A stretch of DNA of 64,000 bases from contig JACIYI010000001.1 in assembly GCA_014360005.1 (NCBI GenBank), positions 124,001 through 188,000 of the forward strand, written 5' to 3'. This DNA is from Candidatus Aminicenantota bacterium. Its GTDB lineage: Bacteria > Acidobacteriota > Aminicenantia > Aminicenantales > Saccharicenantaceae. Positions 19,101-28,161 of the stretch are shown piece after piece (the stretch's first letter is position 1; each line of letters begins with the position of its first letter). Both the position numbers and the translations under genes were made by a program. Below the pieces are notes generated by a model, which was given only the letters and a program-made list of their open reading frames with translations, did not search any database and was not told where the DNA came from.

Positions 19101-19292
19101 TTCAGAAAGTGTTGGATTCAAGCGCCTTAGTGCATCCATCAATCGCTGGTTTAAGAAAACTTGATGATAATCCTGCCGTTCCGTAAACAGCCCTCCCGGC
19201 ACCATATCAGCTCCGGATTTAATAACCCATCCGAGTGATTCAAGCCAGCTGAGCGCGGCCTGCTCCACCTCAGATTCTACAAAACGATTCAT
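16152..19292 (-). CDS. hsdR: type I restriction enzyme, R subunit (HsdR)
   Basis: 1,046 residues, a normal full length. The N-terminal HSDR_N nuclease domain has D144 (RRPDIVLF) and E158-L-K160 (AVIELK). The SF2 motor has Walker [10 protein letters not shown] (about 321-329), [14 protein letters not shown] at 429-432 and FTGTP. The RecA2 domain has [20 protein letters not shown] and QAIARVNR. A helical C-terminus follows, which binds the methylase. Its start overlaps the stop of the GIY-YIG gene by four bases. It cleaves DNA at a distance after translocation, together with HsdM and HsdS in this cluster. Confidence 0.97.
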   Translation of the reverse strand: MNRFVESEVEQAALSWLESLGWVIKSGADMVPGGLFTERQDYHQVFLNQRLMDALRRLNPTLSEDALKDAFRRLTQPEGASLEARNRAFHNMLVNGVNIEYRRNDDQIVGAQVKVIDFYNKENNDFLAVNQFVVVENKHNRRPDIVLFVNGLPLAVIELKNPADVNATILNAFNQLQTYKAEIPSLFVPNELLVISDGVKARVGTLTAGREWFKPWRTIAGNEVEDIGRPELEVLIKGVFDKEYFLELIRDFIVFEDNGCGAVAKKMAGYHQFHAVRIAVLETLRAAMPEKWKKEVGEQGQYMTGRNPGGKPGDRRIGVVWHTQGSGKSLTMAFYAGRIIREPAMQNPTIVVITDRNDLDDQLYGTFCRCQEILRQPPVQAESREDLREKLQVKSGGVIFTTIQKFFPEIKGDLNPVLSERANIVVIADEAHRSQYDFIDGFARHMRDTLPRASFIAFTGTPLERADKNTRMVFGDYISIYDIQRAVQDGATVPIYYESRLAKLDLDEREKPRIDPEFEEVTEGEELEKKEKLKTKWAQLEAIVGTEKRIRLVAKDIVEHFERRLEALEGKAMIVCMSRRICVEMYKQIVKLRPEWHHEDDEKGMIKVVMTGSASDPPEWQQHIRDKRRREHLANRFRDPNDPFKIVIVRDMWLTGFDCPSLHTMYLDKPMKAHGLMQAIARVNRVFKDKPGGLVVDYLGLAYELKEAMAQYTQSGGKGDTIIDQDVVVALMKEKYEICLGLFHGFDWSIWKTGKPEDRLSLLPAAQEHVIAQENGKERLIKAVSELSKAFALAVPHEEALKIRDDVAFFQAVRNSLAKKAPSETRPEEELDHAIKQIVSKAIAPEGVIDLFAAAGLKKPDISILSEEFLSEVRNMPYKNLAVEVLYKLLDSEIKIRKQKNLVQSKSFAEMLEEAIKRYHNRSIEAIQVIEELIEIARQMKQADKRGEVLGLSEEELAFYDALETNDSAVKILGDEVLRQIAQNLVKTVRSNVTVDWTIREDRRAFLRAQVKRVLRKYNYPPDKQEKATQTVLEQAELLSEHWATA

Positions 19293-20212
19293 TTTATTTC
19301 CTCAGTTTGTATGTCTTTTAAGGTTCTACCTTTAGCATCTTTCCATTCGACTCTGCCGTTTGATTCTCTTCCAAGGATTACACCAGCGGCAGTAGAAGGG
19401 GAATTAAAAGCATAATCTTGTTTAAATAAATAATATTCTCCCTTATCCACTAGGACCTCGTTTTTTGTAAGGTGCTGCCTTATTCCTTTTAAATATTTCC
19501 CGGCTGATGGCACCACACTTTTTACTGCTTGGGATTGTTCGCATACTATAAAACCACCGGGGCTCTCATATCCTTCAGCAGTAATTCCTTTTGATTTTAT
19601 GAATAATCTTATTATGCGACTTTGATCAATTTTTGGCTTTTCAAAGAAATTTATGCCCATTATTGGCACACATAATAACATCTCGGATAAAAAATTCTCT
19701 ATATCGGCTGTATCAGCCTCAGATAGTGAGGGCAATTGAGGTAAATTGGAATTATCAAGTATACAACGTTTGGCTTCATTGGCCATCTTTACCAGCCTTG
19801 ATTCCAAATACTGGACATGTGCTTTGTTAAGATTGAGATCTTTACTTATAAAAACGACTGCATGTGTCCAGAAATCTTTATTTCTCATGTGCTGATCTAA
19901 ACGGGGAAGGACGGGATCGCCCTCGCCAATATATATCCTAGGTAACTCACCTTTTTGATCTGGTCCCCAAATTATATAAACGCCAGTTCGATTTAAATCT
20001 TGCTTGATACGCACTTGAGGATAAATTGTCCTTGGAAATAATATACCTTGACCCGTCCAGTTAGATTTTTCGATTATCTTAAGGCCATCTGGATTTCCGT
20101 CGGGCATAAAGATTCTTAAAGAAAAACCTTGACTAACATCATTTGCTTTTGATTTATTCATGTTTCTTCCCCATGGATCTCTAACTATTATAAATGTTTT
20201 AATATTTTCCAT
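19289..20212 (-). CDS. GIY-YIG nuclease-family protein with C-terminal DUF4357
   Basis: 307 residues. The middle part has GVYIIWGP...[18 protein letters not shown], the GIY-YIG fold pattern. The C-terminus ([22 protein letters not shown]) matches the DUF4357 signature often found behind such nucleases and at R-M loci. The gene lies between hsdR and the rest of the type I cluster and overlaps hsdR by ATGA, so it is co-translated with it. It may be an accessory nuclease or regulator of the type I system; this is inference. MNKSK, 17 codons in, is an alternative start. Confidence 0.8.
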   Translation of the reverse strand: MENIKTFIIVRDPWGRNMNKSKANDVSQGFSLRIFMPDGNPDGLKIIEKSNWTGQGILFPRTIYPQVRIKQDLNRTGVYIIWGPDQKGELPRIYIGEGDPVLPRLDQHMRNKDFWTHAVVFISKDLNLNKAHVQYLESRLVKMANEAKRCILDNSNLPQLPSLSEADTADIENFLSEMLLCVPIMGINFFEKPKIDQSRIIRLFIKSKGITAEGYESPGGFIVCEQSQAVKSVVPSAGKYLKGIRQHLTKNEVLVDKGEYYLFKQDYAFNSPSTAAGVILGRESNGRVEWKDAKGRTLKDIQTEEIK

Positions 20213-20485
20213 TCAATACCTTTGAATCCACAAGATAAAATGGTTCAATATATTAAGGGTAAAGACCGAGTCTTACAATAGGTCGATCCTATCGCAGTAA
20301 GTCTTTATCCAATATCATAAATTATATGTGCCTAATTAACTAATTCAGCGGGTACCTTGATAAGATTCTGTAAAAGCTATCTTTTCCATAAGAAAACGTC
20401 TTGGAGGATTATGAGTAAATTTGAAATGTTAATCTGAAAGTAATTGGTTTTCACGCTGATTTTGTAATTGAATTTGATTAGTTAA

Positions 20486-21292
20486 TCATCTTTTAACTTC
20501 CAATAATTCTGCCAAAACGACGGTTACCCAATCCTTAACCCTAAGAGCTTCCTCCTTATTGGACAAGCTGTGGACGCCTGTTGAAGCTTTATCATACACT
20601 GATCTTACTAAGCTTCCTATTGCCTCTTCGATAGCTTGAACGGCTTTCTCAGCTGGTTCTGATTGCGATTTCTTTAGTCCCCGTGATCTAAGTATAAATA
20701 TTGTTTTCTGGCGCATTGTAGGGCGTTTTAATCCCGTTTCATATTTGAATTCCGGTGCCTTTATTATTTCTTGATCCGGTGCAAGGTAATCTAATATCTC
20801 GCGTAGCCCTTCTCTAAATTCTACAATCGTTCCACGCCAAGACTTACGATTAGGATCCAACAAATCATTGAGACCCTGCTCATAGCAAATTGCTGCGACA
20901 GGATTAATCTGTCTTAGAGTTTCTAATATATTTCGTTCTTTTTGACCTAAGCTATTATTATAATTTGAGATTACGAGCTGAAGAGCTTTAGACTCTATTA
21001 TATTGAGCTCTCGCCTACAAATTCCTACCATGGTTTTATATCGATTTACTGAGGTACGGCGTTGCGCATATCGAAGTAATTCATGCATTGATTCATCAAG
21101 TGACTTTAATTCATTGTCATTTTTTATTGCATTATATATTTCGCGACGAAGATCGTAAAAGTAGCTTCTTACAAAATGTTTAATATTATTTCTATCTTGC
21201 GAACTATTAACCTGAGAGGCTTTAATCCGCTTTAATCTGAAATCAATCGTATTTAGAGACTTTCGCATCTTATCAAGGCAGCTTATCACCAA
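20486..21292 (-). CDS. hypothetical protein, possible pPIWI-associating nuclease-like family
   Basis: 268 residues, predominantly helical, basic at the N-terminus. The C-terminal half (about 160-265) has RPTMRQKTIFILRSRG and SVYDKASTGVHSLSNKEEA, which I associate with the predicted nuclease family named from pPIWI loci (pP_pnuc). I cannot confirm this without a profile search. It sits inside the type I cluster, 273 bp before the GIY-YIG gene and 42 bp after the small winged-helix-like gene. No signal peptide or membrane segment. Confidence 0.55.
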   Translation of the reverse strand: MVISCLDKMRKSLNTIDFRLKRIKASQVNSSQDRNNIKHFVRSYFYDLRREIYNAIKNDNELKSLDESMHELLRYAQRRTSVNRYKTMVGICRRELNIIESKALQLVISNYNNSLGQKERNILETLRQINPVAAICYEQGLNDLLDPNRKSWRGTIVEFREGLREILDYLAPDQEIIKAPEFKYETGLKRPTMRQKTIFILRSRGLKKSQSEPAEKAVQAIEEAIGSLVRSVYDKASTGVHSLSNKEEALRVKDWVTVVLAELLEVKR

Positions 21293-21334
21293 ATTGCTCC
21301 TTCTTTTATTCTATTTTGGAGTAACTATAGAAGA

Positions 21335-21880
21335 TTATTTTTTTTTCCGCTTAATTAAACTACCTTTTATATTTGAGATTTGCTGATTAGACAAACGTGG
21401 AAGATTATGAACAATTAAGTTATGGCCAACTGGATTAATTTTATAAAGTCCCTCTCCTGCCGGATCTAAATAACCAGCATTTTTTGTATGAACTAGTGTC
21501 ATATTAGGATTGTTTGGTAAGGGGAATCTTGCTTGTTTAAAATATTTAATAATGTCATCTTTATTAATGGCATCTTTTTTCTCATCCAATGGTGCACAAT
21601 CTGACAAATAATATGCCACAAGAACTGCCCTTTCAATTGCGGTTTTGGGATTTTTTTCGATTGCTAACGTTCTAATGTCCATGTATTTATTTGCTTTTTG
21701 TTCGGCAGATATTGATTCCTTTTTATTCTCTGCGGAGATATTCACGAATGATATACCCAAGAATTCACATACCGCTTTTATTGCGGCTCTTCTGCTATTC
21801 TCATCCAAGGGAGTTAAAGCATCGATCATTATATCGATTGATGATCCTAACGATTTTTTTTCTTCCTTAATGTCATTCAT
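21335..21880 (-). CDS. small winged-helix-like protein in the type I cluster
   Basis: 181 residues. After a polar N-terminal region of about 65 residues comes a block that looks like a winged helix: KTAIERAVLVAYYLSD, DDIIKYFKQARFPLPNN, then LVHTKNAGYLDPAGEGLYKINPVGHNLIVHNLP. The last segment resembles the wing of proteins found beside hypothetical nucleases in R-M loci. It probably works with the downstream 268-residue protein, from which it is separated by 42 bp. The function is unknown; regulation of the cluster is possible. Confidence 0.6.
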   Translation of the reverse strand: MNDIKEEKKSLGSSIDIMIDALTPLDENSRRAAIKAVCEFLGISFVNISAENKKESISAEQKANKYMDIRTLAIEKNPKTAIERAVLVAYYLSDCAPLDEKKDAINKDDIIKYFKQARFPLPNNPNMTLVHTKNAGYLDPAGEGLYKINPVGHNLIVHNLPRLSNQQISNIKGSLIKRKKK

Positions 21881-22024
21881 TTAGTCCTCCTTAAAAAAAT
21901 ATCTAAAATTTATATAAAGAAAATAAATTTAAAACGCCATAATATAATTAAGTCGCAAAAAAATAAATAACAATAATTAAGATAAAAAATTACATAAAAA
22001 AGATTAAAAAAGGGCATCATAATA

Positions 22025-23266
22025 TTACTCATTCAGCCGAATTTCTCCTCTTATTAACTTAGGAAGTAATCTATCTCTAATGGATGATAAGAATTGTATT
22101 TCTCTTTTGTTAAGAGAAATATTCTTGAAAATATGAAATATAAATTCTGAATAGATGTTGCAGATATCAACTGAGATAGGAAAAGGCAATTTCATTTTCT
22201 TTATATTATTATAAGTTATCTGGGGTTGTGCAGACCCACTAACGTAATCTTTGAATGAACAGAAATTAAGATATATATATATAAAATAAGTCGAACCTAT
22301 CTTGGGTTCACAAGCAAATGCAATATTTGTTACCCAAGATGCAACTTCGGATAGATTAATCATCCCACAATTAGAACCACGACATGTTAGAATTACAATT
22401 GGTTTCTGATACATCGTTTTCTTTGTATATCCTCTTATTCCATTGCCGCCCCAAACAGGGATTAAAAATTCATTGGTTTGATTACTCATTATTTCATTAT
22501 CAGATAAATATTTTCCTTGTCTTGCATAAACTAAATCTTCGAAATATTTAAATTCCCATCCAGCAGGAATTAGGCCATATTGCGTTTTTACTAGGCGGTT
22601 GGGGAAGAGGTCGTAGAGGTGGGCGGGGAGGCCGGGCAATGATTGGCCTTTTTTCCAGCGGCCTTCCATTTTGGCCCGGACCGGTTCAAAATCTATAAAC
22701 CAGCTCTTAAAAAGCGCCCGCGCCATCTGTTCCAACGTTTCATTCATCTTGCGGTTAAGCTCAATTTTGTCATCCAGCGTGCCGAGGATATGAGCAATAG
22801 CTTGCTGTTCGGGGAACGGAGGCACGCAGATTATGATTTCCGCTAATGCTGATCCGGTTAGTTCTTTAAATGTTGAACCGCTGGCGTGTCGCTCAAGAAC
22901 ATCAATATTGGCCTTAAGCCAATAATAAATAAATTCTGGATTAAAACCTGGCTTAAGTATAAGGTTTCGGAAGCCCTGGTTAGTAGCAATGGGATTTCCG
23001 GCAATCGCTAGATATCCGATAGGGGCACGGCTTGTGAGCAAGACTGTACCTTTTGGTAATAATCGAGCTGAGCAATTTTCTATACCCTTGCGTGAAAGAT
23101 TTCGCGCCCCTCGGAAGACATAGCGTTCTTGCAGATAAGATAAATCTTTAGGCGTCAACCATGGAATGTCACCATCGAAATTTGATGGGTCGGCAGTCGG
23201 AGGAGTGCTCCCACCTACAATTTCGGCTATTTCGCCGATTCGATATTCCTTCCACTCACGTGCCAT
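22025..23266 (-). CDS. hsdS: type I restriction enzyme, specificity subunit (HsdS)
   Basis: 413 residues. I start it at ATG 23266 (MAREWKEYRIGEIAEIVGG) because AAGGAG lies just upstream; the open frame begins earlier at 23308. Two target-recognition domains are separated by a conserved helical segment (PPFPEQQAIAHILGTLDDKIELNRKMNETLEQMARALFKSWFIDFEPV), and a second partial helical segment closes the protein. The C-terminal recognition domain (about 22025-22570) is markedly more AT-rich than the N-terminal one, suggesting that the second domain was exchanged. It sets the DNA specificity of the HsdM/HsdR complex. Confidence 0.95.
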   Translation of the reverse strand: MAREWKEYRIGEIAEIVGGSTPPTADPSNFDGDIPWLTPKDLSYLQERYVFRGARNLSRKGIENCSARLLPKGTVLLTSRAPIGYLAIAGNPIATNQGFRNLILKPGFNPEFIYYWLKANIDVLERHASGSTFKELTGSALAEIIICVPPFPEQQAIAHILGTLDDKIELNRKMNETLEQMARALFKSWFIDFEPVRAKMEGRWKKGQSLPGLPAHLYDLFPNRLVKTQYGLIPAGWEFKYFEDLVYARQGKYLSDNEIMSNQTNEFLIPVWGGNGIRGYTKKTMYQKPIVILTCRGSNCGMINLSEVASWVTNIAFACEPKIGSTYFIYIYLNFCSFKDYVSGSAQPQITYNNIKKMKLPFPISVDICNIYSEFIFHIFKNISLNKREIQFLSSIRDRLLPKLIRGEIRLNE

Positions 23267-23313
23267 GCCTCTTCTCCTTATCGTTACCGTATGGCATAAC
23301 AAGACCAATTATC

Positions 23314-23676
23314 CTATTCCTCATATCTTCCAACAGAACAATCGCCTGGCCGAGTTCTATTCCATGCATCAATTAGTATATCCTTGCCTTCTTTTTCAAA
23401 CCAATACTTGACAATCTTATCTTCTTTTGTGCCCAAGCTGCCTTCTACTCTCTCGCAATTATCAATCCTATAGCTCGCATTTTTCCCAGAGTACCTGACA
23501 TGGAAATGTGGAGGTGGATGTTCCTTTGAATAAACTTCTATAACAACGCCACCAATTCGGGCAATTTGTTCTTTTGTTTTAATTACTGTCCCATCCGGCC
23601 AAACACGGCAAGAGGCGAAGTAAAGTCTCAAGCGCTGTGCGGCTTGATCCAACAGATTCGTTGCACTCTTTATCAT
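23314..23676 (-). CDS. DUF4160-like small protein
   Basis: 120 residues. The centre holds IARIGGVVIEVYSKEHPPPHFHVRYSG, the HPPPHFH pattern of the DUF4160 family, whose members often sit in toxin-antitoxin-like or mobile contexts. The N-terminal 35 residues are not part of that domain. It overlaps the fic gene by four bases and precedes hsdS by about 50 bp, so it is co-transcribed with the type I cluster. Pairing with Fic as a toxin-antitoxin-like unit is possible but unproven. Confidence 0.7.
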   Translation of the reverse strand: MIKSATNLLDQAAQRLRLYFASCRVWPDGTVIKTKEQIARIGGVVIEVYSKEHPPPHFHVRYSGKNASYRIDNCERVEGSLGTKEDKIVKYWFEKEGKDILIDAWNRTRPGDCSVGRYEE

Positions 23677-24836
23677 AGAGGTTCTGTTCCTTCAGTTAAG
23701 ATTGTTAGATAACGGTCGTAGGCGAAAATGCGGTATCTCTTTCTGCCGGTGATTTCTCGGGCGATATTCAGTTTAGCAAGAGCTTCCATTCCCTTTGACA
23801 CTGAAGGAAAGCTACCCCCTGTTCTGCGACAAGCTTCGTTAAGCGTGAGGATCGGGCGCTGGCATAAGGCGTTGAAAACCCGGAGGGCGGTGTTGGCGAC
23901 TCTGCCAACAGTTTGGATCTTTTGGGTATCTTCCTTAAAAAGGGTAACCAGACGCTGTGCCGTTTGCACCGCATTTTGGGCAGTGTTCACGACACCTTCA
24001 AGAAAGAAATCAACCCAGGCTTCCCAATCTCCATCTGTTCGGAATAAGTCAAGGAGCCGGTAATACTCACTCCTGTGCTGCTTGAAATAAAGGCTGAGGT
24101 AAAGCAATGGTTTCTGAAGAATGCCATCATGATGCAGGATGAAAGCGATAAGAAGGCGCCCTATACGTCCGTTGCCATCGAGAAAAGGGTGGATGGTTTC
24201 GAACTGGACGTGTGCCAGCGCAGCTTTGATCAGAGTCGGATATGGTAGGGTTTTGTCATGAAGAAATCTTTCTAAAGCTGACATACATTCTTCCACAGCT
24301 CCTGGAGGTGGTGGAACAAAGTGGGCGTTGCCGGGACGGGTGCCGCCAACCCAGTTCTGAGAGCGACGGAATTCTCCAGGTGATTTATCGCTGCCTCGTC
24401 CACGAGACAGCAATATAGCGTGCATCTCGCGAATAAGTCGGTTGGAAAGAGGGAAGCCGTCTTGAAGGCGTTGTGGTCCATGCTCCAAAGCTGCGACATA
24501 ATTGGATACCTCAACGACGTCTTCAAATGGTACACCGGGGGCCTCTTCCAGTTCGAAAAGCAGGAGGTCGGAAAGAGAAGATTGCGTGCCTTCTATCTGG
24601 GAGGAAAGGAGTGCTTCTCGCCGCACATAGGGGTAGAGGAATATATCGGGATCGGGCAGGAGAAGGGTAATGCTATCAAGTCGGCCAAGGGCCAGAGTCG
24701 CTTTTTCAAGCTGCCGCTGACGGGAGGTGGTAAGCTCTAGGGGTGGATTGGGCGGAAGGGGATTGGGAATAAAAGCGCGAACTTCCTCGCCCCCTGCCCG
24801 AATAACTTCATAACGTCCGGTAAGGCCCCTCTTCAA
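23673..24836 (-). CDS. Fic-domain protein (probable AMPylase) with self-inhibitory motif
   Basis: 387 residues. Residues 216-227 are HPFLDGNGRIGR, the complete Fic active site (His, Asp/Asn, Gly, Arg). SSQIEGT at 78-84 fits the inhibitory helix pattern S/TxxxEG/N of class II Fic proteins. A C-terminal winged helix (about 320-380) follows. Such proteins transfer AMP to target proteins and are often held inactive by their own inhibitory glutamate. It lies inside the type I cluster between hsdM and hsdS and overlaps the DUF4160 gene by four bases, a placement seen in other hsd loci. The target is unknown. Confidence 0.93.
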   Translation of the reverse strand: MKRGLTGRYEVIRAGGEEVRAFIPNPLPPNPPLELTTSRQRQLEKATLALGRLDSITLLLPDPDIFLYPYVRREALLSSQIEGTQSSLSDLLLFELEEAPGVPFEDVVEVSNYVAALEHGPQRLQDGFPLSNRLIREMHAILLSRGRGSDKSPGEFRRSQNWVGGTRPGNAHFVPPPPGAVEECMSALERFLHDKTLPYPTLIKAALAHVQFETIHPFLDGNGRIGRLLIAFILHHDGILQKPLLYLSLYFKQHRSEYYRLLDLFRTDGDWEAWVDFFLEGVVNTAQNAVQTAQRLVTLFKEDTQKIQTVGRVANTALRVFNALCQRPILTLNEACRRTGGSFPSVSKGMEALAKLNIAREITGRKRYRIFAYDRYLTILTEGTEPL

Positions 24837-24943
24837 GAAAATCTCCTTTATTAAAGCATCCTTTAATAACGCCCCAGTTTATTAAATGATAAGCCGTTAT
24901 CCTTTAATAAGCAAATATTTTTGTCATTTAGGCCAAATCTCCA

Positions 24944-26572
24944 TTATTCATCGTCCAGAGGGAAACCGAGATGTTTGAGGTTAGCAGCAATCGCACTGTC
25001 CAGGCGCCGGGCTTCAGCTCGCTGTTCCTTAAGCTGGGCAACGAGACGCCTCATTTTATCCTCAAACGGTTCGTCATCCTCTTTTTGAATAGGGGCTCCC
25101 ACATAGCGCCCCGGGGTAAGTACATAATCGTGGCTCCGGACTTCATCTAGCGTAGCGCTTTTACAGAAGCCAGGCACATCCTGGTATTCGCCAGCATCAG
25201 CTTCACCACGCCAGGCGTGGTAGGTGCGGGCAATTTTCTGGATATCTTCATCTGTAAGCTCACGATGAACCCGGTCGACCATAGTGCCCATATTACGGGC
25301 GTCTATAAAAAGAATTTGACCTCGCCGATCACGAAGGGGTTTGGTCTGGCCGGCAGGAGGCCTCCCACTCTTATCACGGGCCAGGAACCAGAGGCAGGCT
25401 GGAATCTGGGTGGAATAGAAAAGCTGCGGAGGCAGGGCCACCATACAATCTACCAGGTCATCTTCTATTATTCGCTTACGGATTTCACCTTCGCCCGACT
25501 GGTTAGATGACATCGAGCCGTTAGCCAGGACAAAACCGGCCATGCCGATGGGAGAAAGATGATAAATTATATGCTGAACCCAGGCGAAGTTTGCATTGCG
25601 GACAGGAGGTACTCCATATTTCCAGCGCTTATCTTCGCGGAGGCGTTCGCCACCCCATTCCTTCATATTAAAAGGCGGGTTAGCCAGAATAAAATCGGCC
25701 CTAAGGTCAGGGAAGCGGTCGTTGTGGAAAGTATCGCCCTGTTCAATTTTTCCATCTATACCACGGATGGCCAGGTTCATCTTGGCCAGACGCCAGGTGG
25801 TGTAGTTGAGCTCTTGCCCGTAGATGCTGATCTGAGAGCGGGCCCGGGTGCTGTTGCCATTACCATTGCTTGTGGCGTGGGCATCTATAAATTCAACGGA
25901 TTGGACAAACATGCCTGAGGAACCGCAACAGGGATCGTATACGCGGCCCTTGAACGGCTCGAGCATCTCTACGAGGAGGCGGACAACGCATCGGGGAGTG
26001 TAGAATTCTCCGCCTTTTTTGCCTTCGGCGCTGGCAAATTTTGATAAGAAATATTCATAGATGCGGCCGAGGACATCTTTGGAGCGAGCTTCCTGGTCGC
26101 CGACCTTTATGTTGTTGATGAGGTCGATAAGCTGGCCAAGACGTTGTTTGTCGAGAGCGGGCCGGGCATAATCTTTAGGGAGAACACTATTGAGAGTGGG
26201 GTTTTCGCGCTCGATAGCTTCCATGGCGGCGTCGATAATCTGGCCAATTTCGGGCTGGCGAGCGTTTTGTTGAATGCGAGCCCAACGCGCCTCTTTAGGA
26301 ACCCAGAAAACATTTACTGCACGGTATTCGTCAGGATCTTCTGGGTTGGCGCCGTCGGCGACTTCGAGCTGAAGTTGAGCGTGTCGCTCCTCAAATGCGT
26401 CAGAGATGTACTTTAGGAAGATAAGGCCAAGCACAACGTGCTTATACTCAGCTGCATCCATAGAACCGCGGAGAGCATCAGCCATATTCCAGAGCTCGGC
26501 TTCATATCCGATAGTGGCGCCGTTGGAAGATTTGGTGTTTGGTTTGGCAGAGTTGCTTTTTCGTCTCGGCAT
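24944..26572 (-). CDS. hsdM: type I restriction enzyme, methylase subunit (HsdM)
   Basis: 542 residues. I choose ATG 26572 ([12 protein letters not shown]), preceded by GAGGTGA; the open frame extends upstream to 26608. An N-terminal helical HsdM_N domain (about 20-150) is followed by the N6-adenine methylase core with motif I DPCCGSSG (213-220) and motif IV NPPF (298-301). It modifies adenine in the target chosen by HsdS. It is the first gene of the minus-strand cluster, so expression of the system probably starts upstream of 26.6 kb. Confidence 0.97.
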   Translation of the reverse strand: MPRRKSNSAKPNTKSSNGATIGYEAELWNMADALRGSMDAAEYKHVVLGLIFLKYISDAFEERHAQLQLEVADGANPEDPDEYRAVNVFWVPKEARWARIQQNARQPEIGQIIDAAMEAIERENPTLNSVLPKDYARPALDKQRLGQLIDLINNIKVGDQEARSKDVLGRIYEYFLSKFASAEGKKGGEFYTPRCVVRLLVEMLEPFKGRVYDPCCGSSGMFVQSVEFIDAHATSNGNGNSTRARSQISIYGQELNYTTWRLAKMNLAIRGIDGKIEQGDTFHNDRFPDLRADFILANPPFNMKEWGGERLREDKRWKYGVPPVRNANFAWVQHIIYHLSPIGMAGFVLANGSMSSNQSGEGEIRKRIIEDDLVDCMVALPPQLFYSTQIPACLWFLARDKSGRPPAGQTKPLRDRRGQILFIDARNMGTMVDRVHRELTDEDIQKIARTYHAWRGEADAGEYQDVPGFCKSATLDEVRSHDYVLTPGRYVGAPIQKEDDEPFEDKMRRLVAQLKEQRAEARRLDSAIAANLKHLGFPLDDE

Positions 26573-27519
26573 GGTCACCTCAATATTGGTAATTTTGTCC
26601 TGGATCATTGTTTATATATTTATATCCTATTCTGAGCATAATAGGAAAAGTGGATATCGTATTGGTACAGCAAGACAGAGAGTGGAATGATACTGTAAAG
26701 ACAGTTAAGTCTGATTTGTGGCTCGCTTTGTCTGATATTAGACTTGATTTATATGCCAGATTCCCCCGAGAATTCAATTTTCGTTCGCCCTTTTTAACTC
26801 CAAGATTATTCTAAATTTAGGCATAAGCTCTGTCAAGTTTTTATATTTTGCGCCGCTAACATGTTTTAAATTGACCCAGTTTTAGGTGAAGATATTCTGT
26901 TACTTGGAACTAAAAATTAGCAAATATATATGTAGAGTATACTTATTTTTTCTGGTGAGGATGAAGGGGGGGCCATGTCAAGTTTTGTTCGCGATTTGGT
27001 CATCTTAATCTCATCATTCTCAAACGTAAATTTGTTATATCAACCTAAGATTTATATATCATCTAGCTTAAGTCTTCTGGTTTTGCCTTGAATAATAATT
27101 AGCCCGATATTCTGTGTTTTTTTGACTGCCCATATTTATACACATATTGAATTGAGCATATGAAATTATTACAATAAATCTTGAACGGGCAGAAAGGCAG
27201 GTCAAAGATGCAACCTCAACCCAATCATTTTAGGTTCCATAAAATGATTAATTCCTCATTTCTTCAGGGCTTGGGATACTACACGCCATATAAGGTATAT
27301 TTTAGACATTCGGCCAGTAAAAAGACTATTAACCTGGCCATCCTAAATGGTTAAAATTAAAAATGAAGGGTGAAAAATGCATGTTAAATCAGCCTCTTAA
27401 CTTTTCAGAGAATGGAGAAAACCTAATTAAATAGGATAAATAAACTAACGATTATTACGGGAGATAGTAAGAGCGAAAATTTGGTCACCAATATTAAAAT
27501 AAGTAGGTGGGTTATTTAA
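26573..27519. other. 947-bp gene-free divergent region
   Basis: Separates hsdM (minus) from the winged-helix/GHKL pair (plus), so it should hold promoters for both. It is AT-rich with only short frames and no credible gene. A 33-bp repeat lies at 26972-27004. I could not settle on a single promoter. Confidence 0.5.
26972..27004 (-). repeat. 33-bp repeat, left copy (possible IS end)
   Basis: 30 of 33 bases match 30129-30161 (core GTTCGCGATTTGGTCATC), and weaker similarity continues for about 20 bp to the right. On the minus strand it reads GATGACCAAATCGCGAAC followed by AAAACTTGACATGGC. In the right copy the same string directly follows the end of a 62-codon frame, as at the 3' end of an insertion sequence. 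Confidence 0.6.
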
Positions 27520-28161
27520 ATGAAGAAATACGAAAATAAAAATGTAAATAAGAAGGCATTTAAGATTGATTATGCAAATATCGGTATTGATCATCTTTTG
27601 ATATACTGTGCGAATAATATAATCGAGAGAGGCGATGAGTGTACATTTGAAACGCTTGTTCATGAATGTTTTTCGCTGTTTCCAAAAAAATTTTCACTTG
27701 TAAATTATCCTCACTGGCCGGATTCTTCAAGAGTTGATAAATCATGGAGAAGATGTAGGACTGATAAAGGATGGCTATGCGGTACAGCAAGAGAAGGTCT
27801 AAGAGTAACAGAGGCAGGCAGGGAAGAAGCATATATTACAGAAAAAAAACTGTTCAAAACAAATGAAACTAGATTAAATAATAGTTTGAATAGTAGAAGA
27901 ACTAAAGAAGAAGCTGTTATAAAGTATATTATTGAGACTAAAGAATTTAAAAGATATCTAATGAATGGCCCATACGATATATCTGAACGAGAATTGAGGT
28001 CATTCTTAGGTGGGACTCTCGAAACGCCAAAGAGAGTTCTAATTCATAATTTTCATGTTTATCATCAAATAGCGAAGAAATTAAAAAATAGAACGATATT
28101 GTCTTTTTTGAAATTATGTAGTCTAAAAATCAAAAAATTAGGGGGGAGCGATGACTATTAG
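27520..28161 (+). CDS. predicted winged-helix protein paired with a GHKL ATPase
   Basis: 213 residues. The first half has FKIDYANIGIDHLLIYCANNII, ECTFETLVHECFSLFP and GTAREGLRVTEAGREEA, which looks like a winged-helix domain ending in a wing with the common LRVTEAGRE pattern. The second half is basic and helical. It overlaps the ATPase gene by 11 bp, so the two form one translational unit. AGGTGGG lies just upstream of the ATG. I do not recognise a named family. It may act as the DNA-binding partner of the ATPase. Confidence 0.65.
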   Translation: MKKYENKNVNKKAFKIDYANIGIDHLLIYCANNIIERGDECTFETLVHECFSLFPKKFSLVNYPHWPDSSRVDKSWRRCRTDKGWLCGTAREGLRVTEAGREEAYITEKKLFKTNETRLNNSLNSRRTKEEAVIKYIIETKEFKRYLMNGPYDISERELRSFLGGTLETPKRVLIHNFHVYHQIAKKLKNRTILSFLKLCSLKIKKLGGSDDY

